A DNA stretch of 64,000 bases from Bacillota bacterium (GTDB lineage: Bacteria; Bacillota_I; Bacilli_A; RF39; UBA660). A program made the translations under genes and the position numbers. Shown here piece by piece: positions 34,573-44,891 of this stretch; positions within the stretch are counted from its first letter, which is position 1; each line of letters starts with the position of its first letter. The DNA lies in assembly GCA_015059435.1 (NCBI GenBank), contig SVAJ01000001.1:400001-464000 (forward strand). Reading direction: 5' to 3'. The notes under the pieces were generated by a model that ran no database searches, was not told the origin of the DNA, and saw nothing but the letters and a program-made list of their open reading frames with translations.

Positions 34573-34941
34573 TTATGCTTTTTTCTTGTTTGCTACTGTC
34601 TTACCTTTTCCTTTACGTGTACGAGCATTACGATTTGTTCTTTGCCCTCTTACAGGTAATCCTCTTTTATGACGACTTCCTTCGTATGAGTTAATTTCCA
34701 TTTTTGTTTTAATGTTCATATTAACTTCACGACGTAAGTCTCCTTCAGTTAGATGTTTGTTAATTTCATCTCTAATTTTAACTAAATCTTCTTGTGATAA
34801 ATCTTTAGTTTTAGTAGTTGGATCAATTTCTACAGCTTTTAAAATTTGTTTAGCTAAGCTTTGTCCAATTCCATAAATGTAAGTTAATGATATACATATA
34901 TGTTTATCATTTGGAATATCTACACCTTTAATACGTGCCAT
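34573..34941 (-). CDS. rpsM: Ribosomal protein uS13
   Basis: The 122-residue protein starts [26 protein letters not shown] and ends with the basic [19 protein letters not shown] tail that contacts tRNA in the 30S head. Normal length. TAGGAGG precedes the start. It follows rpmJ. Confidence 0.98.
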   Translation of the reverse strand: MARIKGVDIPNDKHICISLTYIYGIGQSLAKQILKAVEIDPTTKTKDLSQEDLVKIRDEINKHLTEGDLRREVNMNIKTKMEINSYEGSRHKRGLPVRGQRTNRNARTRKGKGKTVANKKKA

Positions 34942-34962
34942 ATAATAAACCTCCTAAATTAA

Positions 34963-35076
34963 TTATCCTTGTCTTTGTTTGTGTTTTGGATTTTCACAAA
35001 TTACTCTTATTTTACCTTTGCGTTTTACTATTTTACATTTTTCGCAGATAGGTTTTACTGATGCTTTTACTTTCAT
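34963..35076 (-). CDS. rpmJ: Ribosomal protein bL36 (zinc form)
   Basis: This 37-codon gene lies between infA and rpsM, starts [15 protein letters not shown] and ends HKQRQG. Zinc ligands C11, C14, C27 and H32 are intact, so it is the C+ form. The position is the standard one. A GGAGGG RBS lies at about 35082-35087. Confidence 0.97.
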   Translation of the reverse strand: MKVKASVKPICEKCKIVKRKGKIRVICENPKHKQRQG

Positions 35077-35089
35077 AATATCCCTCCTA

Positions 35090-35305
35090 TTATTTACGAT
35101 AGGTAATACGCCCACGTGTTAAATCATAAGGCGATAGTTCTATCATTACGGTATCTCCTGCTAAGATGCGAATATAATTCATTCGAATTTTACCAGAAAC
35201 GTGAGCTTCCACAATGTGTCCATTTTCCAGTTGTACTTTATACTTTCCTCCTGGTAGAATTTCAAGAACTTTACCTTCTGTTTCGATTGTATCTTCTTTT
35301 GCCAT
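35090..35305 (-). CDS. infA: Translation initiation factor IF-1
   Basis: The 71-residue OB-fold protein has [42 protein letters not shown] and [14 protein letters not shown]. It binds the A site of the 30S subunit during initiation. ACAGGAG precedes the start. It follows map after 4 bp. Confidence 0.98.
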   Translation of the reverse strand: MAKEDTIETEGKVLEILPGGKYKVQLENGHIVEAHVSGKIRMNYIRILAGDTVMIELSPYDLTRGRITYRK

Positions 35306-35309
35306 CTTT

Positions 35310-36056
35310 TCACTCTCCTGTTAAGATTTCGTAGCCATCTGCTGTTACTACTATAGTGTGCTCAAAATGTGCAGCTGGATGACCATCTTCAGTTACTACA
35401 GTCCAATCATCATCTAAGATTTCAATATCTGGACTTTTTGCAGTTAGCATTGGTTCAATAGCAATTACCATTCCTTCTTTTAATCTAGGTCCTGTATTTG
35501 GTGTTCCGTAATTTGGAACTTCAGGATCTTCATGTAGATTGCTACCAACACCATGTCCACACAATTCTTTAACTACTCCTAAGCCATTAGCTTCTGCATA
35601 GTCTTCAATTGCTGAACTTATATCACCAATTCTATTACCTGGTTTTACTTGTTCTAACCCAACAAATAATGCTTTTTCAGTGTGTTCCATTAAATGTTTC
35701 TTTTCATCAGATATTTCTCCTATGCTATATGACCAAGCTGAATCTCCATGATAACCTTTATAGCAAGCACAAATATCTAAAGTAACTATATCTCCATCTT
35801 GTAGCTTTCTTTTACCAGCAATACCATGAACAACTTCATCGTTTACTGATATACAGATAGCAGCAGGGAATCCTTGATATCCCTTACAAGATGGGATAGC
35901 TCCTTCACTTCTAATAAACTCATCTGCTAAGTCATCTATTTCTTGTGTTGTAATTCCAGGTTTCAAATAAGGTTTTAAATATTGATGGGTTTTATATACA
36001 ATATTACCAGCTACTCTTAAAAGTTCTATTTCTCTTTTACTTTTAATAGTTATCAT
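35310..36056 (-). CDS. map: Methionine aminopeptidase, type I
   Basis: The 248-residue protein removes the initiator methionine from new proteins. The metal-binding pattern is intact ([45 protein letters not shown] and the final HFEHTIVV). The stop is TGA at 35310-35312, which in a genetic code with TGA as Trp would read on into infA. That supports the standard code. The start codon touches the adk stop. Confidence 0.97.
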   Translation of the reverse strand: MITIKSKREIELLRVAGNIVYKTHQYLKPYLKPGITTQEIDDLADEFIRSEGAIPSCKGYQGFPAAICISVNDEVVHGIAGKRKLQDGDIVTLDICACYKGYHGDSAWSYSIGEISDEKKHLMEHTEKALFVGLEQVKPGNRIGDISSAIEDYAEANGLGVVKELCGHGVGSNLHEDPEVPNYGTPNTGPRLKEGMVIAIEPMLTAKSPDIEILDDDWTVVTEDGHPAAHFEHTIVVTADGYEILTGE

Positions 36057-36718
36057 TATTTATCATCTCCGCTGATAATTTTATCGACTTTTTTGAATAC
36101 ATTTTCAACAGTATCATTACCGTCTACTTCATGTATTACACCTAATTTTCTGTAATGTTCTATTATTGGTTCAGTCTTTTCTTGATACATTTTATATCTA
36201 GTTTGAAAAGCTTCCAAATTATCATCTCTTCTTTGATATAATTTTCCACCGCAATTATCACATACAGATTCAATTTGTGGAGCACTTTGTTCATCATTTA
36301 TATTAAATATTGATTTACAGTTCTCACAAATTCTTCTCCCTGTTATTCTTTTCTCTAATGTTTTTTCTTCGATGTTTATGACTATTACATGACCAATATC
36401 ATATCCTAAGTTAGATAAGATTTTATCGTATTCAATTGCTTGATTAAGATTTCTTGGAAATCCATCAATTATGAATCCGTTTTTACAGTCATCTTTATTT
36501 AGACGATCTTCAATTAATTGGTATGTAATGTCATCTTTTACTAACTCACCACTTGCTAGTGTTTCTGCAACATAGTGTCCTATTTCACTATCTTCTTTAG
36601 AAATATCTCTTAGGATATCTCCAGTAGATATGTGAGGAATTCCATATTTTTCAACAACTAGCTCAGCCTGAGTTCCTTTTCCAGCAGCAGGGGCTGCTAT
36701 AAACATAATATTTTTCAT
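36056..36718 (-). CDS. adk: Adenylate kinase with zinc lid
   Basis: The 220-residue long-form enzyme interconverts AMP, ATP and ADP. The lid has four cysteines (CENC ... CDNC), so it binds zinc as in many Firmicutes. DGFPRNLNQA and RRDDN are standard. The P-loop is AAPAAGKGTQ where most enzymes have GPPGAGKGTQ: two glycines are alanine, lysine and threonine kept. AGAAGG precedes the start. It lies between secY and map. Confidence 0.97.
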   Translation of the reverse strand: MKNIMFIAAPAAGKGTQAELVVEKYGIPHISTGDILRDISKEDSEIGHYVAETLASGELVKDDITYQLIEDRLNKDDCKNGFIIDGFPRNLNQAIEYDKILSNLGYDIGHVIVINIEEKTLEKRITGRRICENCKSIFNINDEQSAPQIESVCDNCGGKLYQRRDDNLEAFQTRYKMYQEKTEPIIEHYRKLGVIHEVDGNDTVENVFKKVDKIISGDDK

Positions 36719-36720
36719 AT

Positions 36721-37995
36721 TTACCTTCTACTATATCCTCTCTTATAACTTCTTGTTAGGATACTTCCTTCCAATTGTTTATAAGTTTCTAAAGCTACTC
36801 CTACTACGATTAATAGTCCAGTACCACCAATTGATACACTTGTAGGTAAACTTGTGAATTTTGAGAATACTATTGGTAGTCCTGCAATTATTACTAAGAA
36901 TGTTGCTCCTAGTATTGTTAATCTTGATAGGACTTTGTTTAAATGCTTTTTAGTTTCTTCACCTGGTCTTACTCCTGGTATATATCCACCGTTTTCTTGT
37001 AAATTCTTTGCAAATTCTTCTGGCTTTAATTGAATAAATGTATAGAAGTATGCAAAGAAGAAAATGAATATAACATATAGTAAGAATCCAACTGGAGTAG
37101 TATATGTTAAATATTTTTGAACAACTAAAGTAAATGTTTCTTTCTTAATTACTTGTGCAAGTATACCTGGGATTGTTAATAAACTTGATGCAAAGATTAC
37201 TGGTATAACACCTGCTGAATTAATTTTGATTGGCATAAAACTTTGAGCTGCTCCTCCATATGCACTTGTTGATTTATTTGCATATTGAATAGGTATTCTT
37301 CTTTCTGATTCTTGAACAAAGATAACACCAATTACTACTAAGAAGTAAATAATTACAAATAGTAAGAATTTTACTATTCCTAGTGTTATAACTTGTGCAG
37401 TTCCTTCTAATGTAACTAAACCATTAAAAGCATCTACAAACATATGAGGAAGTGTTGCAATGATACCAGCCATGATAATTAAACTGACACCATTTCCAAT
37501 TCCTTTTTGTGTTATTTGATCACCTAACCAAAGTAAGAAAGATGTTCCTGCTGTTAGTACTGTTGCTATATATAAGCATTCTTGAACATTTGCAGTTTTT
37601 CCTACTAATGCAAAAGCTAAAGCATAACCTTCAATAAAAGCAAATATAATACCGATATATCTAGTTATTTGATTTATCTTTTGTCTACCAGTAGCACCTT
37701 GTTTACTTAATTCAGTAAGGTATGGAATAATATCCATTTGTAATAATTGCATTATGATTGATGCTGTGATATATGGCATAACTCCTAATGCAAAGATTGA
37801 GAAGTTTTTAATAGCTCCTCCTCCTAAAGTATTTAATAACCCTAGGAAGTCTAAATTATTTGTTAAATCTGTTGTTCCAGGAACCCTAATTGAAATACCT
37901 AGTATGAAGATCATTAATGCCCCAAGTGTGAAATAAATTCTATGTCTTAGATCTTTATTTGTTGAGGTAAATAATTGCTTCATAGATTTAAACAT
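36721..37995 (-). CDS. secY: Protein translocase subunit SecY
   Basis: The 424-residue protein has ten membrane helices and is the channel of the Sec translocon. It has the plug and pore region FALGVMPYITASIIMQLLQ, the loop EGRRIPIQYA-like ESERRIPIQYANK, and the C-terminal loop PEEFAKNLQENGGYIPGVRPG. Standard position after rplO. A GGTGAT RBS precedes the start. Confidence 0.98.
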   Translation of the reverse strand: MFKSMKQLFTSTNKDLRHRIYFTLGALMIFILGISIRVPGTTDLTNNLDFLGLLNTLGGGAIKNFSIFALGVMPYITASIIMQLLQMDIIPYLTELSKQGATGRQKINQITRYIGIIFAFIEGYALAFALVGKTANVQECLYIATVLTAGTSFLLWLGDQITQKGIGNGVSLIIMAGIIATLPHMFVDAFNGLVTLEGTAQVITLGIVKFLLFVIIYFLVVIGVIFVQESERRIPIQYANKSTSAYGGAAQSFMPIKINSAGVIPVIFASSLLTIPGILAQVIKKETFTLVVQKYLTYTTPVGFLLYVIFIFFFAYFYTFIQLKPEEFAKNLQENGGYIPGVRPGEETKKHLNKVLSRLTILGATFLVIIAGLPIVFSKFTSLPTSVSIGGTGLLIVVGVALETYKQLEGSILTRSYKRGYSRR

Positions 37996-37996
37996 A

Positions 37997-38440
37997 TTAG
38001 ATCACCTCAGCTTTACTTCCTGATTCTGCGATCTTTTCTAAAGCACTCTTAGAGAATTTGTTAGCTTGAATAGTTAATTTCTTTTCTAAGCTACCATTTC
38101 CTAATACTTTAATTCCACTTAATTGATTTTTTACAATTCCCATCTCTTTTAATAGAGCTGGAGTAACTACTGTACCATTTTCGAAAGCGTTTAAGTCTTC
38201 TACATTGATAACAGCATATTCTTTCTTGAATAAATGATTTGAAAAACCTCTTTTTGGAAGTCTTCTATATAATGGTAATTGTCCACCTTCAAATACTGGA
38301 TTGATACTACCACCACTACGTGCTTTTTGTCCTTTTTGACCACGTCCACTTGTTTTACCAAGACCACTACCTGAACCACGTCCTACACGTTTTTTACTGT
38401 GAGTAGCACCGATATTTTTTTCTAATTCATGTAACTTCAT
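37997..38440 (-). CDS. rplO: Ribosomal protein uL15
   Basis: The 147-residue protein has the glycine-rich N-terminus [27 protein letters not shown], then [17 protein letters not shown]. Its first base is shared with the last base of the rpsE stop, so no room exists for rpmD, which usually lies between these genes. Confidence 0.98.
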   Translation of the reverse strand: MKLHELEKNIGATHSKKRVGRGSGSGLGKTSGRGQKGQKARSGGSINPVFEGGQLPLYRRLPKRGFSNHLFKKEYAVINVEDLNAFENGTVVTPALLKEMGIVKNQLSGIKVLGNGSLEKKLTIQANKFSKSALEKIAESGSKAEVI

Positions 38441-38949
38441 TATCCTAATATCTCCTCTACTGTTTTGCCACGTAATGCTGCAACTTGTTCTGGAGTCTTA
38501 ATAGACTTAAGTGCGTTTAATGCAGCTGTAGCTGTATTTATTTTTGTTCTTGCTCCTAGTGATTTAGAGACAATATCACGAAATCCTGCTAATTCTAAGA
38601 TAGCACGAACAGATCCACCAGCAATAACTCCTGTACCAGCTGGAGCAGGTTTGATTATAACTCTTGCAGCTCCAGAGTATCCGATTGCTTCATGAGCAAC
38701 TGTTCTTCCATCAATTAGAGGTATTGTGATCATTTTTTTGTTAGCATCTTGAATTGCTTTTTTAATTGCATCAGGTACTTCATTAGCTTTACCAATACCT
38801 AATCCAACTTTACCTTTACGGTCACCTACAACAACTGTTGCAGAATATCTTCTACGACGTCCACCTTTTGTAACTTTTACAACACTTTTAACGTCGATTA
38901 CTAATTCTTCAAATTGTTTTTCTTTAGGTTCACGAGTTCTTTTTTGCAT
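38440..38949 (-). CDS. rpsE: Ribosomal protein uS5
   Basis: The 169-residue protein has an N-terminal double-stranded RNA-binding fold ([43 protein letters not shown]) and a C-terminal domain with [19 protein letters not shown]. Normal length. AGGAGGG precedes the start. It directly abuts rplO. Confidence 0.98.
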   Translation of the reverse strand: MQKRTREPKEKQFEELVIDVKSVVKVTKGGRRRRYSATVVVGDRKGKVGLGIGKANEVPDAIKKAIQDANKKMITIPLIDGRTVAHEAIGYSGAARVIIKPAPAGTGVIAGGSVRAILELAGFRDIVSKSLGARTKINTATAALNALKSIKTPEQVAALRGKTVEEILG

Positions 38950-38961
38950 AATACCCTCCTA

Positions 38962-39324
38962 TTAGAATTCTAATCCATTTTCACGTGCAGCTTCTGCTAA
39001 AGCTTTTACACGTCCGTGATAAAGGTATCCACCTCTATCAAATACTACTTTTGTAATTTTTGCTTTTGTTGCTTTCTTAGCTATTGCTTCACCAACAACT
39101 TTAGCTGCTTCTACATTACTTCCATTTTTGATTTTTAAATCTTTGTCTAATGAGGAAGCAGATACAAGAGTAGTTCTAGTTTCATCATCGATAATTTGTG
39201 CATATATTCCAGTGTTAGAACGGAATACTGATAATCTTGGTGTAGCACTTGTTCCCATCATATTCTTACGAATTCTTTCATGACGAGCAACACGCATACT
39301 GTTACGAGATTCTTTTTTTATCAT
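38962..39324 (-). CDS. rplR: Ribosomal protein uL18
   Basis: The 120-residue protein binds 5S rRNA. It has [35 protein letters not shown] and ends [27 protein letters not shown], the standard C-terminus. AAGGAG precedes the start. It lies between rplF and rpsE. Confidence 0.98.
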   Translation of the reverse strand: MIKKESRNSMRVARHERIRKNMMGTSATPRLSVFRSNTGIYAQIIDDETRTTLVSASSLDKDLKIKNGSNVEAAKVVGEAIAKKATKAKITKVVFDRGGYLYHGRVKALAEAARENGLEF

Positions 39325-39349
39325 AATTTGATTTCTCCTTTCCTACTTA

Positions 39350-39880
39350 TTAAGCAGCTTTCTTTCCTTCTTTACGGCGAATATGTTCACCTTTGTATCT
39401 AATACCTTTTCCTTTGTATGGTTCAGGCTTTCTTACTTTTCTTATATTAGCAGCAAATTCTCCTACTTTTACTTTATCAATACCTTTTACAGTGATTTCA
39501 GTATTACCATTAGCTTCTACTGTTAATCCTTCTGGTACTTCCATTTCAACTGGATGAGAATATCCTGCGTTGATTACTAATTTGTTACCTTGAACATTGA
39601 AACGATAACCTACACCAATAATTTCTAATCCTTTAGCATAACCATCAGTTACACCAATAATCATATTACTGATTAAAGCGTTCATTGTACCATGCATTGC
39701 TTTAGCACTTTCGTTTTTACGTTCTAAAGTAATTTCATTACCTTCTTGTTTCATTGTGATGTCTTTTAACATTACTTGTTCTAATGATCCTTTAGGTCCT
39801 GTTACTGTTACGATTCCATTTTCTTCTTTAACTGTAACACCTTCAGGAACTGTAATTATACGATTTCCAATACGGCTCAT
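39350..39880 (-). CDS. rplF: Ribosomal protein uL6
   Basis: The 176-residue protein has two repeated alpha/beta domains: MSRIGNRIITVPEGV, VTGPKGSLEQ, then GVTDGYAKGLEIIGVGYRF and KVRKPEPYKGKGIRYKGEHIRRKEGKKA. It sits near the factor-binding site of the 50S subunit. AAAGGAGG precedes the start. A hairpin lies between rpsH and this gene. Confidence 0.98.
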   Translation of the reverse strand: MSRIGNRIITVPEGVTVKEENGIVTVTGPKGSLEQVMLKDITMKQEGNEITLERKNESAKAMHGTMNALISNMIIGVTDGYAKGLEIIGVGYRFNVQGNKLVINAGYSHPVEMEVPEGLTVEANGNTEITVKGIDKVKVGEFAANIRKVRKPEPYKGKGIRYKGEHIRRKEGKKAA

Positions 39881-39902
39881 ACTTTACCTCCTTTAAATTT
39901 TA

Positions 39903-39931
39903 AATTTACCACTTATAGTGGGTTTCAAATT
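39903..39931 (-). other. Hairpin in the rpsH-rplF gap
   Basis: The 62-bp gap between rpsH and rplF contains ACCCACT-ATA-AGTGGT flanked by AAATTT on both sides. It lies before the rplF RBS and has no T-run. It could be an mRNA processing or stability element. Confidence 0.45.
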
Positions 39932-39942
39932 TTTTATTTGTA

Positions 39943-40344
39943 TTACCAAATATAAGCTAGAACTTCTCCACCTACATTTTGTTTACGAGCTTCTTTGTCT
40001 GTCATAATTCCTTTTGATGTAGAAATGATTGCTATTCCTAATCCGTTTAATACTTTAGGAATTTCATCATTCTTAGCATAAACACGAAGTCCTGGTTTGG
40101 AAATTCTTTTTAGCCCAGTGATAACTCTTTCTTTTTTATCTGTATATTTTAAAGTTAAAAGAATAGTTCCTTGAGCATCTTCTTTAACTACTTTATAGTC
40201 TTTAATAAATCCTTCATCTTTTAAAATCTTAGCTATTTCAACTTTGATTTTAGATGCTGGAACGTTAACTTCTTCATAACGCATTTGATTTGCATTACGT
40301 ATACGAGTTAACATATCTGCAATTGTATCTGTTACTACTGCCAT
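39943..40344 (-). CDS. rpsH: Ribosomal protein uS8
   Basis: The 133-residue protein starts [36 protein letters not shown] and ends [25 protein letters not shown]. It binds 16S rRNA in the central domain. Normal length. AAAGGAGG precedes the start. It follows the zinc-type rpsN. Confidence 0.98.
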   Translation of the reverse strand: MAVVTDTIADMLTRIRNANQMRYEEVNVPASKIKVEIAKILKDEGFIKDYKVVKEDAQGTILLTLKYTDKKERVITGLKRISKPGLRVYAKNDEIPKVLNGLGIAIISTSKGIMTDKEARKQNVGGEVLAYIW

Positions 40345-40364
40345 TTTAATTCCTCCTTTCGCGC

Positions 40365-40550
40365 TTACCAGCTTGATTTTTTAATTCCTGGTATTTGTCC
40401 TTTATAAGCTAATTCACGGAAGCAAATACGGCAGATTCCGAATTTACTCATAACTGCGTGTGGACGACCACAACGAGAACATCTAGTATATTCACGTACT
40501 TTGAATTTTTGTGGTCTATTAGCTTTTACTATCATACTTTTCTTTGCCAT
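40365..40550 (-). CDS. rpsN: Ribosomal protein uS14, zinc (type Z) form
   Basis: The 61-residue short form has four cysteine ligands C24, C27, C40, C43 ([20 protein letters not shown]) and the C-terminal [11 protein letters not shown] typical of Firmicute type Z proteins. Standard position between rplE and rpsH. GGGAGG precedes the start. Confidence 0.98.
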   Translation of the reverse strand: MAKKSMIVKANRPQKFKVREYTRCSRCGRPHAVMSKFGICRICFRELAYKGQIPGIKKSSW

Positions 40551-40564
40551 AATATTCCTCCCAT

Positions 40565-41104
40565 TTACTTTCTAAAAGGAATTCCAAGTCCATTTAATAA
40601 ATCGAATGATTCTTCATTTGATTTAGCTGTTGTTACGAATACGATGTCCATTCCACGTACTTTTACAACATCATCATAATCAATTTCTGAAAAGATTAAT
40701 TGTTCTTTAATTCCCATTGTATAGTTTCCTCTTCCATCAAAAGCCTTTGGACTAACTCCACGGAAGTCTCTTACTCGAGGTAGAGAAATTGATATTAACT
40801 TATCCATAAAGTTATACATATTTTCTCCTCTTAAAGTAACTTTACATCCGATAGCTTGTCCTTCTCTTAATTTGAATCCAGCTATTGATTTCTTAGCTCT
40901 TGTTACTACTGGTTTTTGTCCAGAGATCTTAGCTAAATCAGCTACTGCTGCATCTAATAATTTAGAATTAGTAGTTGCATCTCCAGCACCAATATTAATA
41001 ACAATTTTTTCTAACTTTGGTACTTCCATAATTGATTTATAATTATATTTTTCTTTTAAACTTGGAACAACTTCATTTAAGTATTTTTCTTTTAGGCGGT
41101 TCAT
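40565..41104 (-). CDS. rplE: Ribosomal protein uL5
   Basis: The 179-residue protein binds 5S rRNA in the central protuberance. It has [46 protein letters not shown] and [33 protein letters not shown]. Normal length. AAGGAGGG precedes the start. Confidence 0.98.
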   Translation of the reverse strand: MNRLKEKYLNEVVPSLKEKYNYKSIMEVPKLEKIVINIGAGDATTNSKLLDAAVADLAKISGQKPVVTRAKKSIAGFKLREGQAIGCKVTLRGENMYNFMDKLISISLPRVRDFRGVSPKAFDGRGNYTMGIKEQLIFSEIDYDDVVKVRGMDIVFVTTAKSNEESFDLLNGLGIPFRK

Positions 41105-41122
41105 AATTTACCCTCCTTCCAA

Positions 41123-41434
41123 TTAATCAAGCTTCTCGTTTGATTTTTTTGTGATTCTTATTTTTTTACCTGTTTTTGTATCTGTTGTATGTCCTATTCT
41201 AGTTCCTTTTTTAGTTTTAGGATCAATTATCATAACATTTGATGCATGAATAGGTGCTTCTACTTCTACGATTCCACCTGTTTCAGTACCAGTTGGTTTT
41301 TGATGTTTCTTAACAATGTGTACTCCTTCAACTATTACTTTATTTTCGCTTCTTAATGTTTTAATTATTTTTCCTTCTTTACCTTTATCAGAACCAGCGA
41401 TAACTACAACTTTATCTCCTACTTTAAAGTTCAT
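41123..41434 (-). CDS. rplX: Ribosomal protein uL24
   Basis: The 103-residue protein starts with a KOW motif (KVGDKVVVIAGSDKGKEGKIIKTL) and continues VIVEGVHIVKKHQKP...GGIVEVEAPIHASNVMI. It starts 50S assembly. Normal length. GAGGAGG precedes the start. Confidence 0.98.
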   Translation of the reverse strand: MNFKVGDKVVVIAGSDKGKEGKIIKTLRSENKVIVEGVHIVKKHQKPTGTETGGIVEVEAPIHASNVMIIDPKTKKGTRIGHTTDTKTGKKIRITKKSNEKLD

Positions 41435-41448
41435 AATTTATCCTCCTC

Positions 41449-41817
41449 TTATAGTACTTCTTTTGCTAAAGATACGATTTTCATATAATCTTTATCACGA
41501 AGTTCTCTTGCTACTGGTCCAAAAATACGAGTTCCTACTGGACTCTTGTCATCACGAATGATAACGCAAGCATTGTCATCGAACTTAATATATGATCCAT
41601 CTTCACGACGAACGCCTTGACGAGATCTAACGATAACTGCTTTTACAACTTTTCCTTTTGGTAGTGGTGAGTTTGGAATTGCAGTTTTAACTGTACCAAC
41701 TACTACATCACCAATGTTACCAGTTTTAACTTTACTTCCACCTAATACACGGATGATTAATAATTCACGTGCACCAGAATTGTCAGCAACTTTCATACGA
41801 CTTTCTTGTTGTAACAT
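41449..41817 (-). CDS. rplN: Ribosomal protein uL14
   Basis: The 122-residue protein starts [28 protein letters not shown] and ends [21 protein letters not shown]. Exactly the standard length. AAGGAGG precedes the start. It is part of the bridge with the 30S subunit. Confidence 0.98.
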   Translation of the reverse strand: MLQQESRMKVADNSGARELLIIRVLGGSKVKTGNIGDVVVGTVKTAIPNSPLPKGKVVKAVIVRSRQGVRREDGSYIKFDDNACVIIRDDKSPVGTRIFGPVARELRDKDYMKIVSLAKEVL

Positions 41818-41845
41818 AGATTATTCCTCCTTCTTCATCTTAGCG

Positions 41846-42106
41846 TTAAATAATAACTGCTTCTTTTACGATTTCTTTTAAATAGAAATGTTTAGTTTTT
41901 GACATTGGTCTAGTTTCAGCTATACGAACAGTGTCTCCAACTTTTGCGATATTTTTTTCATCATGTACACAATATTTTTTAGAGCTTTTAACTCTTTTGT
42001 GATATAACGGATGGTTTTTATAAGTTTCAACTAAAACGCTAATTGTTTTATCATTAGTTGCGCTAACAACTTTTCCAACTAATTCTCTTTTAATTTTCTT
42101 TTCCAT
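41846..42106 (-). CDS. rpsQ: Ribosomal protein uS17
   Basis: The 86-residue OB-fold protein has [44 protein letters not shown] and [18 protein letters not shown]. Standard length and place between rpmC and rplN. AGGAGG precedes the start. Confidence 0.98.
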   Translation of the reverse strand: MEKKIKRELVGKVVSATNDKTISVLVETYKNHPLYHKRVKSSKKYCVHDEKNIAKVGDTVRIAETRPMSKTKHFYLKEIVKEAVII

Positions 42107-42117
42107 TATATAACCTC

Positions 42118-42312
42118 CTATTCGTTACTCTCACGTTCTTTTAGAACTGTTTTAAATCTTGCAACGGTGTGTCTTAAATCTCTTATTCTAGAAGGTTTTT
42201 CTAGGTTTCCAGTTGCTTGTTGGAAACGTAAGTTAAATAATTCTTGTTTAGCTTCAACTAATTTGTCATTAATTTCTTCTGTTGATAATTCTCTTATTTC
42301 TTTAACCTTCAT
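42118..42312 (-). CDS. rpmC: Ribosomal protein uL29
   Basis: The 64-residue helical protein ([18 protein letters not shown] ... [33 protein letters not shown]) lies at the peptide exit. The ATG at 42312 was chosen because GGTGG lies about 8 nt upstream and the product begins like other uL29 proteins; the frame is open to 42327. Its start lies inside the 3' end of rplP (11 bp overlap). Confidence 0.97.
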   Translation of the reverse strand: MKVKEIRELSTEEINDKLVEAKQELFNLRFQQATGNLEKPSRIRDLRHTVARFKTVLKERESNE

Positions 42313-42733
42313 TCTTTTCACCACCATTTTCTTTCATTACGAATTTTGTTGCTACTGGTAGCTTGTGTGATGCTAAACGTAATGCTTCACGTGCTACTTC
42401 TTCTGTAACTCCAGAAATTTCAAACATGATTTTTCCTTCTTTTACAACAGCAACCCATCCTTCAACGTTACCTTTACCTTTACCTTGTCTTGTACCGATT
42501 GGTTTTCTAGTAAGTGGCATGTGTGGGAATATATTTATCCAAACTTTACCACCACGTTTCATATAACGAGTCATAGCTACACGAGCTGCTTCTATTTGAT
42601 TAGCTGTGATCCATGCTCCTTCTTTAGCTTGAAGACCAAAATCTCCAAAACTTAGTTCTCTATTTCCACGAGATCTTCCTTCGTAAGGTAATCTATGAAC
42701 ACGACGATATTTTGTTCTTGACGGTATTAACAT
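42302..42733 (-). CDS. rplP: Ribosomal protein uL16
   Basis: The 143-residue protein has [63 protein letters not shown] and [16 protein letters not shown]. It contacts tRNA near the peptidyl transferase centre. AAGGAGG precedes the start. Confidence 0.98.
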   Translation of the reverse strand: MLIPSRTKYRRVHRLPYEGRSRGNRELSFGDFGLQAKEGAWITANQIEAARVAMTRYMKRGGKVWINIFPHMPLTRKPIGTRQGKGKGNVEGWVAVVKEGKIMFEISGVTEEVAREALRLASHKLPVATKFVMKENGGEKNEG

Positions 42734-42734
42734 A

Positions 42735-43385
42735 TTAATTACCTCCTTTAGATTTCTTGTTTAGGATTTCTCCTTTATAGATCCAAACCTTTACACCGAT
42801 TTTTCCAAATGTTGTATCAGCTTCAGCTGTTGCATAATCAACATCTGCTCTTAATGTATGTAGAGGAATAGTTCCTTCTGTATATCCTTCGCTACGAGCC
42901 ATATCTGCTCCACCTAAACGTCCAGATACACTTGTTTTAATTCCTTTAGCTCCAGCTCTCATAGCATTTCTGATAGCACGTTTTTGAGCCATACGGAATG
43001 ATGCTCTATTAGTGATTTGATTTGCGATTGAATCAGCAACTAATTGAGCGTTCATATCAGCTTTCTTAATATCAACGATTGAGATTTGAACATTTTCATC
43101 AGCAATCTTTGATAGTTGTTTCTTTAATTTTTCTATTTCTTCTCCACCGCGTCCAATCATGACACCTGGTTTAGAAGTGTGAATAACAACTTCGCATCTC
43201 TTGGCATTTCTTTCGATTTCAACTTTAGCAATTCCTGCATTTTTTAAGTTTTCTTCTAAGTATTCACGAATTTTAATATCTTTTAATAATACTGTTGAGA
43301 AATCTTTATTGTTTGCATACCATTTTGCTTCCCAGTCTTTATTAATACCAAGTCTTAGTCCATTAGGATTAACCTTTTGTCCCAT
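42735..43385 (-). CDS. rpsC: Ribosomal protein uS3
   Basis: The 216-residue protein has the KH domain ([29 protein letters not shown]) and the C-terminal [43 protein letters not shown]. It helps form the mRNA entry site. Normal length. AAGGAGG precedes the start; rplP follows after 1 bp. Confidence 0.98.
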   Translation of the reverse strand: MGQKVNPNGLRLGINKDWEAKWYANNKDFSTVLLKDIKIREYLEENLKNAGIAKVEIERNAKRCEVVIHTSKPGVMIGRGGEEIEKLKKQLSKIADENVQISIVDIKKADMNAQLVADSIANQITNRASFRMAQKRAIRNAMRAGAKGIKTSVSGRLGGADMARSEGYTEGTIPLHTLRADVDYATAEADTTFGKIGVKVWIYKGEILNKKSKGGN

Positions 43386-43400
43386 TTTGTAACCTCCTTA

Positions 43401-43736
43401 TTAGTTTTTTGTAGCCACTACTATAATAATGTGACTAGTTCTATGATCTCTATGTCCGATATGAGAACGTGAATCAAAGAAATGACGTTTCATAACAGGA
43501 CCAGCATCTACTCTTGCTTCTTTTACATAAAGTGTAGCTTGATCTGCACCATTATTATTAACAGCATTTGCTATAGCAGATTTTAACACTTTTGTAGTAA
43601 GTCTAGATGACTTGCTGTTAGTATTAGCTAATATATTTAAAGCTTCACTTACACTTTTACCACGAATCATGTCAGCTACTAAACGAGCTCTGATAGGTGA
43701 TACTCTAAGTCCTCTAGCTATTGCTTTTGCTTCCAT
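43401..43736 (-). CDS. rplV: Ribosomal protein uL22
   Basis: The 111-residue protein has ARGLRVSPIRARLVADMIRGKSVSEALNIL and the tunnel loop segment RVDAGPVMKRHFFDSRSHIGHRDHRTSHI. The loop has HFFDSRSHIGHRDHRT where many bacteria have RFQPRAQGRAYPIRK, a modest difference in the part lining the exit tunnel. AGGAGGG precedes the start. Confidence 0.97.
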   Translation of the reverse strand: MEAKAIARGLRVSPIRARLVADMIRGKSVSEALNILANTNSKSSRLTTKVLKSAIANAVNNNGADQATLYVKEARVDAGPVMKRHFFDSRSHIGHRDHRTSHIIIVVATKN

Positions 43737-43762
43737 TTATTTACCCTCCTAGTCATTTTTTA

Positions 43763-44029
43763 TTATTTTTTGTCTGAACCATGTCCACCAAATTTACGTG
43801 TTAATGCAAATTCACCTAATTTATGTCCAACCATGTCTTCAGTAACATAAACTGGTATAAATTCTTTACCATTGTGAACTGCGAATGTATGTCCTATAAA
43901 ATCAGGAAAGATAGTGGAACGGCGTGACCATGTTTTAATGACTTCTTTTTTTCCAGATTTATTTAATTCTTGAACCTTTTTTAATAATCTATCAAAAACG
44001 TAAGGTCCTTTTTTTAAACTTCTTGCCAT
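43763..44029 (-). CDS. rpsS: Ribosomal protein uS19
   Basis: The 88-residue protein has [68 protein letters not shown]. Head protein of the 30S subunit. AAAGGATG precedes the start. Standard place between rplB and rplV. Confidence 0.98.
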   Translation of the reverse strand: MARSLKKGPYVFDRLLKKVQELNKSGKKEVIKTWSRRSTIFPDFIGHTFAVHNGKEFIPVYVTEDMVGHKLGEFALTRKFGGHGSDKK

Positions 44030-44046
44030 TTATTAATCATCCTTTC

Positions 44047-44874
44047 CTATTTAGTACGACGACGTACGATAAACTTATCAGATTGTTTTTTCTTACGTGT
44101 CTTTAATCCAAGTGCAGGTTTACCCCAAGGTGTCATTGGTGATTTACGTCCAACTGGAGCACGTCCTTCACCACCACCATGTGGATGGTCATTAGGGTTC
44201 ATAACAGAACCACGAACTGTAGGTCTAATACCTTTATGACGATTTCTTCCTGCTTTACCAACTCTTACAAGTGATGAATCTTCATTTCCAACTTCACCAA
44301 TTGTTGCCATACAAGTTCCTAAAACTTTTCTTTGTTCACCGCTTGATAAACGAATCATTACATATTTATCTTCACGACCAAGTATTTGTGCTGAAGCTCC
44401 TGCTGATCTAGCTAGTTCTCCACCTTTACCAGGACGTAATTCAATATTATGAATCATTGTACCTACTGGGATACTCATTATTGGTAATGCGTTACCAACT
44501 TTTATATCTGCTTTTTCTCCTGCTTCAATAACATCTCCAACTTTTAATGTTTTTGGAGCTAAGATATATCTTTTTTCTCCATCTGCATAGTTGATTAATG
44601 CTATGTTAGCAGTTCTGTTTGGATCGTATTCAATACTTGCTACTGTTCCAGGTACGTTTAATTTATTTCTTTTGAAATCAATGATACGATATTTTCTTTT
44701 AGCTCCTCCACCTTGGTGACGAACTGTTATCTTACCTTGATTGTTACGACCACCATTTTTCTTAATAGTGATTGTAAGTGATTTTTCTGGAGTACTTTTA
44801 GTAATTTCTTCATTTACTAATGTACTCATTTTTCTACGTCCTGGTGTAGTAGGTTTATATACTCTAATTGCCAT
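44047..44874 (-). CDS. rplB: Ribosomal protein uL2
   Basis: The 275-residue protein has [30 protein letters not shown] and the highly conserved C-terminal [31 protein letters not shown], including the histidine near the peptidyl transferase centre. Normal length. GAAGGAGG precedes the start. Confidence 0.98.
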   Translation of the reverse strand: MAIRVYKPTTPGRRKMSTLVNEEITKSTPEKSLTITIKKNGGRNNQGKITVRHQGGGAKRKYRIIDFKRNKLNVPGTVASIEYDPNRTANIALINYADGEKRYILAPKTLKVGDVIEAGEKADIKVGNALPIMSIPVGTMIHNIELRPGKGGELARSAGASAQILGREDKYVMIRLSSGEQRKVLGTCMATIGEVGNEDSSLVRVGKAGRNRHKGIRPTVRGSVMNPNDHPHGGGEGRAPVGRKSPMTPWGKPALGLKTRKKKQSDKFIVRRRTK

Positions 44875-44891
44875 AATTTATTTTCCTCCTT

